Assembly: GCA_024734495.1 (NCBI GenBank)
Contig: JALMQS010000082.1
Location: 2,248,625 to 2,312,624 of the forward strand
Source of the DNA: Forficula auricularia
Lineage: Eukaryota; Arthropoda; Insecta; Dermaptera; Forficulidae
Direction: 5' to 3'
DNA length: 64,000 nucleotides
Part shown: positions 22,075 to 31,149 of the stretch, piece by piece
Position numbering within the stretch: position 1 is the stretch's first letter
How the letters are laid out: each line of letters starts with the position of its first letter
Notes under the pieces: model-generated
Told to the model about the DNA's origin: nothing
What the model saw: only the letters and a program-made list of their open reading frames with translations
The model's database searches: none
Translations under genes and position numbers: made by a program

Positions 22075-22470
22075 GAGGAAAAAAAATTAACATATATCCA
22101 AATAAGGAGTAATTTATTGGATTCCTTCCTCCTTTCCTTTCAAACCGACGTTTCGGAGGATTATTCACTCCTGTCTTCGGGGTTATTAGGGTCAATGAAG
22201 GAAACAAACAAAATGCTTCCTTCCTCTCTCCATAGCAGTGTTCAAAACTTTCTTCTCCCTTAACAGAAGCATAGAACAACAATTTTTTTTCTTCTTCTTA
22301 GTTATTCAATGCTTAGTTTTCTATGCTTCTGGTAATGAGGAAGAAAGTTTTGAACACTGCTATGGAGAGAGGAAGGAAGTATTTTATTTGTTTCCTTCAT
22401 TGACCCTTTAAAACCCTGAACAAGGAGGGAATAATCCTCCAAAACGTCGGTTTGAAATCCAATCCTAGAT
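22075..22470. repeat. Inverted repeat with GGAGGATTATT ends
   Basis: Arms of about 150 bp: GAAACGTCGGTTTGAAAGG and GGAGGATTATTCACTCCTG on the left, CAAGGAGGGAATAATCCTCC and AAAACGTCGGTTTGAAA on the right, with TTTGAACACTGCTATGGAGA in the inner arms. Degraded hammerhead-like cores (CCGAAGA, CTGAACA) lie at the hinges. Confidence 0.5.
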
Positions 22471-23103
22471 TAGAACATCCATCCATTTAGTCTACCTACC
22501 ATTGGAAGAAATCAATTATTTATTAATTTAAACATTCTAAAGTAAGAATCTCATATTCATAATCAAGTAAGAAATTAAAAAAATGTTGTGATGTATACAT
22601 CAGGGTCCTGTTTTGTAAACAGAAGTCTGAGTCGAAAAATTGACATAGTTGTAAAGTGAAACAACTTTTCCTAGGCTAGTCCAGTGGCTAGGCTAATTCA
22701 GTTTATTACATATGCTTTATACTAGCTCCACCGGTATGCATGCATGCATGTATGTATGTATTTATCTATGTATCAATTTGCCTTTTGTTCTGTTAAATTC
22801 TGAGAAAAGAACAAAATAATGTAAAACTTAATCAAAATTTAGTGGGGCACTTTGTCGAAATTAATTAAAAGTTCTCCACACTTTTTGATTAAGTATTACA
22901 TTATTTTGTACTTTTTAGAAGAATGTTTTTTAGTTTTTTAAAATTATTTTTAATTTTATAATTACAAATCAACCAGCTAATAAATTTATTCTTATTATAT
23001 ACATCCATTAAATCAATTGTTATATTCTATATACCCATAAGAGAATTTAATGGTTCATTAAACATTCTTAGTCGTTTAAATAAATTTTATAATTTTTCTC
23101 ATT

Positions 23104-23609
23104 TTTTTTTTTTTTTTTTTTTGCGTTTTGACTCTCGGGATCACGCAAAGCTTTTTGTTTCTTGCAAGGCCAGGATCTTGATTTTTTTGTTTGAGCTCCA
23201 TAATTTTTCTGGCCGGATGAGTGTGTTGATGTTAAAGGTGCCCAGGTATGTATGGATTTTTGGCGTTATTCTTCCATTGTTTCTTCCTTGATTTCGTGAT
23301 GGTCCGGGTCCCCCAGAATCTGAATGCCCGGTTGCCACTCGAGGGTGGGTGGATTGGTTACCACCTGGGGTAATCTTGTTTTGCCTCTCACGATTCATGG
23401 TTGCTTGTTACGAAATTTTGTCCTGCGCATGCGCGAGGTTTTGTAGAACCAGAGATTGTCAGTTTCTGGAGCCGAGGGGCCGATTTTTTTTTTAAATAAA
23501 TAAATTCACTTTATTTCTTGCTGGGATCGAACTGATGAAGTCTAGGTTGATGTTCTCCTAATCGGATTAGAAAAGTTGGTGGTCTAACCGACTGCGCTAC
23601 CGGCCCCTC
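23104..23609 (-). mobile_element. Composite SINE: tRNA head fused to LINE 5' reading frame
   Basis: Minus-strand order: tRNA-like head GGTAGCGCAGTCGGTTAGAC (A box) and GTTCGATCCCAGC (B box); an A/T-rich linker; GGCCCCTCGGCTCCAG; then an open frame from 23398 to 23141 reading MNRERQNKITPGGNQSTH and ending YLGTFNINTLIRPEKLWSSN then KKIKILALQETK. The last part is the start of an APE endonuclease domain (TFNxxTL...LALQET). A run of about 20 A residues follows at 23104-23122. The exact 15-bp duplication ATAATTTTTCTCATT lies at 23089-23103 and 23610-23624, so the head and LINE part moved as one unit. The empty site survives inverted near 24025-24040. Confidence 0.8.
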
Positions 23610-23624
23610 ATAATTTTTCTCATT

Positions 23625-24200
23625 AATACATCAAAGAATAATTGATAAATCAATGAGAAACGTTTTTGACCGCGCTTATTTGAAAAAGATATTTATCGCG
23701 AGACTACTGCGGATTACGCTATTGGAGTCTGCGGAGTCTTAAGTCTGGACCAAGAGAAAAAGATATGTGATCCACTTGAGCTAGAATCCAACGTCATTTC
23801 TCGCATAGCCCGCTAGACATTCGGATGGATCACCAAATGAATTTGAAATATCAGATGTTATATATTTAATCTCCCAGTCCATAGTTCTCTCTTGGTCCAG
23901 ACTTAAAGACTCCGCAGACTCCAATAGCGTAATCCTCAGTAGTCTCGCGATAAATATCTTTTTCAAATAAGCGCGGTCAAAAACAATTCTCATTGATTTA
24001 TCAATTATTCTTTGATATATTAATGAGAAAAATTATAAAATTTATTTAAAATCATTATTTCAAGTTAGAAATATATAAGTTCAATTATTTTCACTCAATA
24101 TTTGACAAAAATTCCCTTCATTTGATTGGCGATTGAATCAAATGTAGAAAACATTCGGTTATTCGTTTAACTTAACCAAATTTTGTACAATAGTTCCCTA
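23625..24200. repeat. Dispersed inverted-repeat family
   Basis: Arms AATGAGAAACGTTTTTGACC...GCGCTTATTTGAAAAAGATA mirror GTCTCGCGATAAATATCTTT ... TTGATTTATCAATTATTC, with the left arm interrupted by the composite SINE. A related copy covers 49080-49490. Not coding. Confidence 0.55.
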
Positions 24201-25190
24201 AGAGCCTTAAAGACTAACTGTACAAAATTTGGTTGAGATAGGTATAATTAGTATAGAATTTTTCACTTGAGAGTCGAAAATCTAACCGATTCTATACGTT
24301 TCAAAAATTCAATCGTTTTGGCGTAAAAATAATGTTTCTACAACACAAATTTTCGTTCTTGTGTTGTTAAGGGTGTAACAAAATTCTGGCAGAAAAAAAT
24401 CCTTGAAATTAAGTTTGTCCCATGTTTCAGATATTTCGATACATATAAATGAGACAAAAAAAAAAAAAAAGAAAAGAAAGAATTCTAATAAAACGTAATT
24501 ATAAGGAAAATCTGAATTTAAGGATGGAATGAATCTCATTTTTTTCAGATTGAATATTATAGATATAAGAAGCTCCTCATGCTAACAAATAAATGACTTT
24601 TTGGAAATTGAAAAACTTTTCCAAATTTTATTTTATTATTTTTTGTTTCCAGACTTAATTTAACGTTGTCAGATTTTTTATTATTATTTTTTGTTTTTGT
24701 TTATTTAAAATTCAATATCAATTAAATTGTTCTGGAAATATTTTTTATTTCAAATTCAAGGTCTAGTAAATCATACAAGAAATATTCAAGTCAATTTCTT
24801 TAGCAATTCTAAGCCCATTAATTTGAACGGAATGCGTGTAAGCAAAAAACTTTAAGTTCTAATTTAGCTCAATAGATGGCAAGTGCTCCCTGTAACAACA
24901 AGTTTGAACTTTCGATAATAGATGGCAATAATTTTCATTAATTTGTTTATGTTTTTGAATTGACATCTGTCAAAAACATGGGACCAATTTGAAAACATCT
25001 TTTCATTTGACGTTTGGATACAAAATGACTTTTTTATGAATTTTCAATCATTCATATTTATATTTCTTAATTGGAAAGAATTTAATCTAACATGTTACAT
25101 AAGGATATGAACAAACAGTGAGAATAAATCATTCTATTTCCTTAAAATTTTAATGCATACCTACCTACTTAATTTATCTTTATTGCTGAG
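24201..25190. other. AT-rich sequence, no gene recognised
   Basis: No exon, transposase or LINE homology seen. Words CAATAGATGGCAAGTGCTC and ATAGATGGCAATAATTTT at 24874 and 24924 may be part of an old repeat. Poly-A at 24454-24470. Confidence 0.4.
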
Positions 25191-25194
25191 ACAA

Positions 25195-25390
25195 CGGCGC
25201 ACATCATCCAATGTTGTGATAGGACCGCGGATGGGCGGGTTAAGAGGCATGACGCGGTGGTACGATGTCTGGCCGATGATTTGATCAAAAAGTGAATGCG
25301 TGTCGAGTTGGAGTACTTGTACTCCAGCTCGGCAGGCAATAGAAAGCCAGACATCGTGGCAAAGGATTCGTCGGGGGTGGTGCAGGCGCG
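25195..25390 (+). pseudogene. Possible R2-type LINE endonuclease remnant
   Basis: The plus strand, with a frameshift, reads CDRTADGRVKRHDAVVRCLA then QLGRQ and KPDIVAKD. A KPDIV segment after a KRHD motif recalls the restriction-like endonuclease of R2-clade LINEs. The stretch is GC-richer than its flanks. Short and degraded; low confidence. Confidence 0.3.
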
Positions 25391-26099
25391 GATCCAGACC
25401 TCTGTTTTGGGGGGGGGGGGGGCGGTCGCCGGTATATAAGATCTACTTTTGATCTCGGAAGTGTGTCGCGATCGAATTGTCCAAGCGGGGGGGGGCGGCG
25501 TGCCCCTCCACGTAGAACTTCAATTTTAAAATTTTTATGTTATAAAAAAAAAAAAAAAAATCCAGTCTGGTGGACAATATTGCGGAGCGATTTGGCGTCG
25601 GGGCGGGCTCGGTCAGGGGTCAGACGGCCATCACACTCTCGTGAAGGGAGTGTGGTGGCATAAAGCATGGGGCCCCTCATCGCCCTGGGTATATCGCAAA
25701 AAACAATAAACAATTTGACATATAGGGCGATGAGGGGATCTCTCCTTAATTTTTACACTTTCAGCAGAAGAACATATAGAGCGGGTGGCGTATGATTATT
25801 AATTGTAAATACAAAAAAAAAAAAAAAAGAAATGTGAAATGTGAGTCAGGATTAAGCCTGGCTCTCTCATCCACCCGCTCTGAATCTGAATTTATTTGTT
25901 CTGAAGCTGAAGGTGTAATGAACTTTATATTGTAAGCTGAAGGTGTAACTTTATCTTTGTAAGAGGAGGCCTGCTCCTCGGAGGCCCAATAAACAAAATA
26001 AAATTTAATAATCAAATTCATTTTATAATTTTTCAGATAAGAAAACCTTAACTTGTCATCGATTTAAAACGACAAATTCAGTAATAGAAATTAGTTTAA

Positions 26100-26335
26100 T
26101 GTTTATTCGTTTCTTAAGGAATTAAATGTTTCGGCAAATGTCCCTGCCGTTTTAGGGGATGATGGTTAATTGGTTGGGGATAATGTGTTGAAGGCAAATT
26201 TATTAAATAGACAGTATTCGTCTGTTTTTGTAGCTCTAGAGGAGGGTGAGTTTGTTGATGGAGGTTCTAGTGATAGTCAGATGGAGGATTTAATCATTTT
26301 GGAATCGGATGTAACCTTTTAGGTATTAAGGAGTT
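26100..26335 (+). pseudogene. CR1-like LINE fragment, linker before RT
   Basis: One frame reads GDNVLKANLLNRQYSSVFVA then LEEGEFVDGGSSDSQMEDLI before a stop. KANLLNxQFxSVF is the linker between endonuclease and RT in CR1/jockey-type LINEs. The RT proper resumes at 28386, so the two may be halves of one element split by about 2 kb of later insertions. Confidence 0.6.
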
Positions 26336-26345
26336 AACATTTATT

Positions 26346-26435
26346 TATTAAGCTATTTTAAGCTATTGCATAGCTTTTATCGCGGGCTTTGAGCGCGGCG
26401 ACCGAATCGAGAAATTCCGTAACGAAAATAACCTA
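26346..26435. repeat. GC-rich direct repeat, copy 1
   Basis: AAGCTATTGCATAGCTTTTA followed by TCGCGGGCTTTGAGCGCGGC and CGAAATTCCGTAACGAAA-type sequence, nearly identical to 26984-27060. GC-rich sequence follows. A GCTATGCAATAACTTTACCG block at 27304 is an inverted match to the first 15 bases and might be the other end of the element. Class unknown. Confidence 0.5.
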
Positions 26436-26983
26436 ACAATCCCCTCCAAGCGGCCAGCCGAAAGCCAGCGGAGTCGCCCGACTCTTGGCGGAGAGGCGGC
26501 TCGAGCGGGGGAGATGTCCCTCCCCGCCGCCGCCCACCACTCCTACACGAGACTCGAGCGACTCGACTGACAGCCGACCGGCGGATTTAAGAGGTGGGGA
26601 GGGGGCTTTCAAAGGATCTCATTATGGAGGGGATTTTGAAATTAAAGGGGGGGGGTTTCTTTTACAAAATTATAATTTATTAATTATCTTATTTTTTTAC
26701 AATACATTTAAATTATAAAATACAATTAAACTATAATAGTAAATAATATAAATGAATAATAAATAATTTTCTGGAGACGAACAGTGGACAGCCGGTACAT
26801 CTTTAAAAGAAAAAATATATTTTAAATTGCATTTTAAAGTAAAAAACGCGGAATATAGAATATTTTTTTTTTATTAACATTTATTTTAAATTTTTTTCAG
26901 ACGGACATGAGACAAAACCGTGGGATTATTATTATTATTTGTATTTCCCATGCATTATGCTATTCAAATAAATAGAATTATTA

Positions 26984-27335
26984 AGCTATTGCATAGCTTT
27001 TATCGCGGGCTTTGAGCGCGGCGACCGAATCAAGAAATTCCGTAACGAAAATAAACCTAACACCCCCACTCCGACCGGCACAGCGGTGCGGCTTTGAAAG
27101 CGGCGTTGAAAGCATCGTCTAACGTCGTTTCACTTCGGCAGACTTCGACACGGTGTTTGTGTGCGTGCGACTAGACGTATGCGTGTAGACTGTACGAAAC
27201 TCGCACGGATCGAGACGAGCTGTTCCGAAATCGGACGAATACGTAAGCAGCTGTTTGTGAAAAAATATTGCATAAATATTATAATTGCATAAGTTGATAA
27301 AAAATGCTATGCAATAACTTTACCGCGGCAGTCTC
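26984..27335. mobile_element. GC-rich element with TTGCATAGC ends (copy 2)
   Basis: Starts AAGCTATTGCATAGCTTTTA then CGCGGGC and ends ATGCTATGCAATAACTTTAC then CGCGG, giving imperfect inverted ends TATTGCATAGC and GCTATGCAATA. The interior (27060-27250) is unusually GC-rich for the window: GACCGGCACAGCGGTGCGGC. No open frame of note. Confidence 0.45.
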
Positions 27336-27570
27336 CGAGTGCCACACATCTATTTCATTCTATTTTTGAAAAAGTTTCTACAGTCTATACCTCCTGTCAT
27401 TTTTAGATAATTTTACCGACTAGTAGTCCACTTTACAAAAAAATGAAAAATGTCAAACATGTGTAAAATAAGTGTTACATTCAAGAAAAATAAAAAAAAA
27501 TTTACAAAGAATTACAAAAATAAAAATAAAACATCAAAATCTTACATAAACAATAAATAATAATAATAAA

Positions 27571-27780
27571 TTTCTGGCTCGACAACCCATTATGGGTCTT
27601 GGCCTACTGAAATTGGTTGCTGTCCTAATTGGAAACAGTGCCGAAGGGTCAAGTGGTTAGCTCAACGCAATCTCTACAACCTTCGTTTCAGTGTTCTTAA
27701 CCGAGATTCGCTGCTTCTCAATCAAGCAGCTACTCATTTATCCTCACGAGGCTAAGTGAACCCCGTTCCCAGTGCTGGAT
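27571..27780 (-). mobile_element. Probable LINE/SINE 3' end
   Basis: Read on the minus strand it ends GACCCATAATGGGTTGTCGA then CCAGAAATTTATTATTATTATT, a stem followed by a TTA repeat tail, as seen at the 3' ends of insect non-LTR elements. No coding part attached. Confidence 0.35.
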
Positions 27781-28345
27781 TTCCGCCTAGGCCCACAAGG
27801 CCCGGGCCTAGGGGCCCAGCGGGCCTCGGGACCCTGGTTGCGGAATCTTTTTTTATTTTTCAACCTAAAAAGATCACAAGTTATCTACAACAGGCATTAC
27901 AAATATCATACAAGTATGCAATCACAATCTCTGGCTAAACAAATATCGCTTAACATTCTCATTAAAATTACTAAGAGTTTTTACGTTGGATTGCTGCTCC
28001 ATTTACATAAGCTCAAAAGCCTGGCTTGACCGGGGATTTGGATATGACTTTGGAAAACGAGTGTCTGCACCTACAAGCTCATTTGTCGTCGAACGATGAA
28101 GTTATGGAGTTATCGTCACTGAAGCTATACAAATACTTATCGGAAAAAGGCTTTTTGGACATTTATGCAAACGTAGGAATTGCGTTCCGAATGCTGTTAT
28201 GTACACCAGCGTCAAACGGCTCAGCAGAACGGTCGTTTTCAGCGCTAAAGAGAGTAAAGAATTACTTAAGATCTAACATAGGAGAGAACAGGCTCAATTC
28301 ACTCTCTGTAATCTACATTATTATTATTAAATAATTCCTGTGTTT
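27774..28345 (+). pseudogene. hAT transposase C-terminus (ZMYM1-like), open for 102 codons
   Basis: The left end CAGTGCTGGATTTCCGCCTA then GGCCCACAAGGCCCGGGCCT is a hAT terminus. The open frame 28026-28334 ends with LYKYLSEKGFLDIYANVGIA, then ASNGSAERSFSALKRVKNYL and RSNIGENRLNSLSVIYI: the hAT dimerisation domain of ZMYM1/DUF4371-type transposases. The catalytic region is deleted, leaving left end plus C-terminus. Right terminal repeat not found; LINE sequence begins about 28386. Confidence 0.75.
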
Positions 28346-28385
28346 AATATGTTTCACTATAAACCAACGCCGCTTTCCTTAAACT

Positions 28386-28978
28386 TTATTAGTTATTCCT
28401 GTTTATAAAGGGGGAGATAAGAGCTTAGCCTGTAATTATAGGCCAGTGAGTTTGACAAGTCTGGTGGGCAAAATTTTAGAGAGGTTGGTAGACTCTCGTA
28501 TCCGCTCGTATTTGGAAGGGCAAGGATGGTTCTATCATAGGCAACATGGTTTTAGAAAAAAGTATTCCTGTAATTCTCAATTAGTTTCTTTTATTCAGGA
28601 TATACAGGAAGCTTATAAAAGTCAGTGTGTAGATGCAGTATTTTTGGACTTTGCCAAGGCTTTCGATAAAGTCAGTCATAAAATTATTTTAGAAAAATTA
28701 AATTCGTCAGGGTTGTCTGTTAAGTTAATTAAATTTATTCGGTGTTTTCTAAGGGATAGAACTCAAATTGTAAAAGTGGGCAATGGTCTGTCTGATAGAG
28801 TAGATGTCACGTCTGGGGTGATTCAAGGTAGTGTTCTGGGTCCTCTTCTTTTTCTTATATATGTTAATGATCTGTAGTGCAATCATCTATTAGGCTTTTT
28901 GTGGATGATTGTGTCGTTTATAGAGTAATTGATAATGATTGTGATGGGCTTACTTTACAGAATGATCTGGATTAAATT
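28386..28978 (+). pseudogene. CR1-like LINE reverse transcriptase fragment
   Basis: Reads VIPVYKGGDKSLACNYRPVS then LTSLVGKILERLV, QHGFRKKYSC, VFLDFAKAFDKVSHKI (RT motif A) and GVIQGSVLGPLLFLIYVNDL. A stop and shift follow, then SIRLFVDDCVVYRV in another frame, where FVDD is the catalytic box. Truncated both ends: later RT and the 3' part are replaced by repeat sequence at 28990. Confidence 0.8.
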
Positions 28979-29039
28979 GAAGGATGGTAAAAATATTAAT
29001 TAAAGGTATTTTTCTATAAAATAATTTATTAGAATATCA

Positions 29040-29110
29040 ATTTTATTCTTTTAAAAAATCCGACATTTCGAAGGATCGAGCCTCCTTCTTCAGGATCTAT
29101 AAGAGGGTCA
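29040..29110. repeat. Repeat segment with hammerhead-like core
   Basis: Minus-strand core 29066-29093: CTGAAGA, AGGA/TCCT stem, GAAA, TGTCGG. The stem can also extend into the core (GAAGGA/TCCTTC), so the fold is ambiguous. Confidence 0.35.
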
Positions 29111-29261
29111 ACGAAACAACCTCCGTGTATATTAATATTATTTTTAATTGCAATTACATTGTTCATCTCGATATAAAGGTGTGTGTTTATTTGCATCAAG
29201 CAGAGGACAACCTCTTTGTTTCTCTTTGTGTTATATTTTATGTTGTACTCTATATATATCT

Positions 29262-29340
29262 TAAACAGTAAACTTTTGTAATCTGCTCTATGAGGCGAAT
29301 CGCCTCAGAGAATCATTATTAAATAAATAAATAAATAATC
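29262..29340 (+). mobile_element. LINE 3' end with (TAAA)n tail
   Basis: CTATGAGGCGAATCGCCTCA forms a hairpin and is followed by GAGAATCATTATTAAATAAATAAATAAATA, the 3' UTR hairpin and microsatellite tail of a CR1-like LINE. No coding part remains. Confidence 0.6.
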
Positions 29341-29980
29341 ATTTGTTCTAAAACGAGAGATAATCAAGAAAAATGAACAATATTTTTGAAATCAGAAGGC
29401 CAAAATTTTTCCAAATTGACTGATACATCTTTGGCAACAGATTGAATGTTGACCGATTTAATAATTCTGAAAAAGAAAATTTAAAATATAAATTACTAGG
29501 TGGGTAGTAATTTAAATTTTAAATTTTCTCTTTACAGTTATAAAGGGAACCAGTTAAGATTGATTAAATATACATGCATTTATGAGAGTTTACTTGCCAA
29601 AGTTAAGCGGATGTTGGGTTTTTATCATAAAGAAGATTAAATTCTATCTTTATGCAGAATATTTTTACCTAGAGGGTGAAAAATAAACCCTTCTGACATA
29701 TAATTAAAAATATTCCATTCCCTCGGATTTAATACCTTCTTATGATTTTCTAAGAATATTTTTATTGGCCGACCACCATGGTTGTTGGTTTCGGTCTGCT
29801 AAGGGACCATTGTCAAGGCCTGAAAACATAGCAATACAGTGTCAAAATATTATGAAATTATTTGATTTATATAGAGAAACAAAGCGGTTGTCCTCTGCTT
29901 GATGCAAATAAACATACACACATATATATATATATAATATACATTATTTATTTGTTTAATATTATATTAAATAATTAAAA

Positions 29981-30114
29981 ATGCCCGCTCCGGTTGGACA
30001 TGGTTATCAAACAGGAGGACCAAGTTGTTGGGATCGAACGAAATTAGGTTTCGGCATTGGTTTCTGTGTTGGAATGGCCTCAGGGGCTCTTTTTGGTGGT
30101 TTCGGGGCACTCAG
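29981..30114 (+). CDS. ROMO1: ROMO1, first coding exon
   Basis: Encodes MPAPVGHGYQTGGPSCWDRT then KLGFGIGFCVGMASGALFGG FGAL plus the first two bases of an Arg codon, then a GTATTT donor. PSC(F/W)DRxKxGFxxGxxVGMAxGALFGxF is the ROMO1/Mgr2 signature: a small inner mitochondrial membrane protein, known as a TIM23 subunit and ROS modulator; the Gly-rich first membrane helix is complete. The splice position after the LR matches the family as I know it. The second exon (RGREL...GGTFGTFMAIG) was not found downstream, so the intron exceeds 33 kb or the gene is broken. The 5' flank up to 25 bp before the ATG is repeat sequence. Confidence 0.88.
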
Positions 30115-30309
30115 GTATTTAACAAAATTAATTTTTATAAATTAACTAAAAAATAACATACATTTTTAAATAACCGAGTAAAATTCCCTCAAATCATCAT
30201 GTGCCTGATGTAAAATTTCATTTAAATCTTATTTAAAACATGTTTTGTTTAAAAACACCTTAAATAGGGAATATTTTTTGCATATTAATCTCATTTTATT
30301 TTCATTACC

Positions 30310-30515
30310 CAACAAACCTCCAGCCACCGTCTTCCCCGCAACTTATAACCTTCTACTGTTTAAGACCCGCATCCACAAATACCTTTAACTGCTACCCAGC
30401 CCATAAAATCCCCTCTTCTTCTTCTTTTCACGATGGAGGAGCCAACCCAGGCCTTTAGGGGATGCACCTTTTTGGTGTATCTCCTTCTCACATCAATATC
30501 ATCTAAAAAAAGACT
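30310..30515 (+). mobile_element. LINE 3' remnant
   Basis: Frame reads TVFPATYNLLLFKTRIHKYL and a stop, the FPxxYNLxxFKxRxxxHL end of a jockey/RTE-type LINE. 3' UTR words CACGATGGAGGAGCC, TTTAGGGGATGCACC and GGTGTATCTCCTTCTCACAT recur at 63100-63160. Confidence 0.6.
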
Positions 30516-30615
30516 ATAGTTTCTGTCTGGCTCACAAGCTGGGAAAGAAAGACAAAATTTTCAATATCCAATCGATAATGATCTCATGAAAAATAATATT
30601 TATAATTAAAAAAGA

Positions 30616-30785
30616 CTGATGATGAGGGCCAAGCCTTCGAAACTATAGTCTCAAACAAATAAATAATATATATATTTTATATATATATGTGTATGTTTAT
30701 TTGTATCAAGTCAAGCAGAGGACAACCTCTTTGTTTCTCTCTATGAATCCACAACTCTGCTACTCTCGGCAAAAAAAAAAACTTT
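30616..30785 (+). ncRNA. Hammerhead-like core plus R2 body
   Basis: Core 30616-30642: CTGATGA, T, GAGGGC/GCCTTC stem with loop CAA, GAAA, CTATAG, TC. Compared with the GAAGAC/GTCTTC stem of other copies both strands have changed and pairing is retained, which suggests stem II is maintained. R2 body follows and ends TCGGCAAAAAAAAAAACTTT. Confidence 0.5.
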
Positions 30786-31149
30786 TCAATTACATTGATT
30801 TAATTTCATATACAAGGTTAGTTATTTAATACATTTATTCACTTAATTCCAATTTGTTTCCAAGCTTATTTTTTCCCCAATTGAGGTAATAAATGTATTA
30901 AACAACCAACCTTGTATATGAAATTAAATCCATATAATTTTATAATATTTGACACTGTATTGCTATGTTTTCAGGCTTTGACAATGGTCTCTTAGAAGTC
31001 CGAAACCAACAACTCATTGTGGTCGGCCAATAAAAATATTCTGCATAAAGATAGAATTTAATCTTCTTTACCAACATTCACTTAACTTTGGCAAGTAGAC
31101 TCTCATAAATCCCTGTAATTATATTTCTTTTTTACATTTTTTTTGTAGG

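Larger units (their letters stand above)
29580..31115. repeat. Inverted repeat enclosing ROMO1 exon 1
   Basis: Left arm words TTTATGAGAGTTTACTTGCC, TTGGCCGACCACCATGGTTG and ACATAGCAATACAGTGTCAA reappear inverted at 31110-30950 (GGCAAGTAGACTCTCATAAA, TTGTGGTCGGCCAATAAAAA, TTTGACACTGTATTGCTATG). The left arm carries an extra 130 bp. The hinge motifs CCTTGACAATGGTCC...GACCGAAACC keep the GG..CCGAAAC layout of the hammerhead-like repeats but have lost CTGANGA. Confidence 0.65.

Noticed and set aside
27756..28029. Small protein MNPVPSAGFPPRPTRPGP
   Set aside because: It translates the GC-rich hAT left terminus; no conservation expected.
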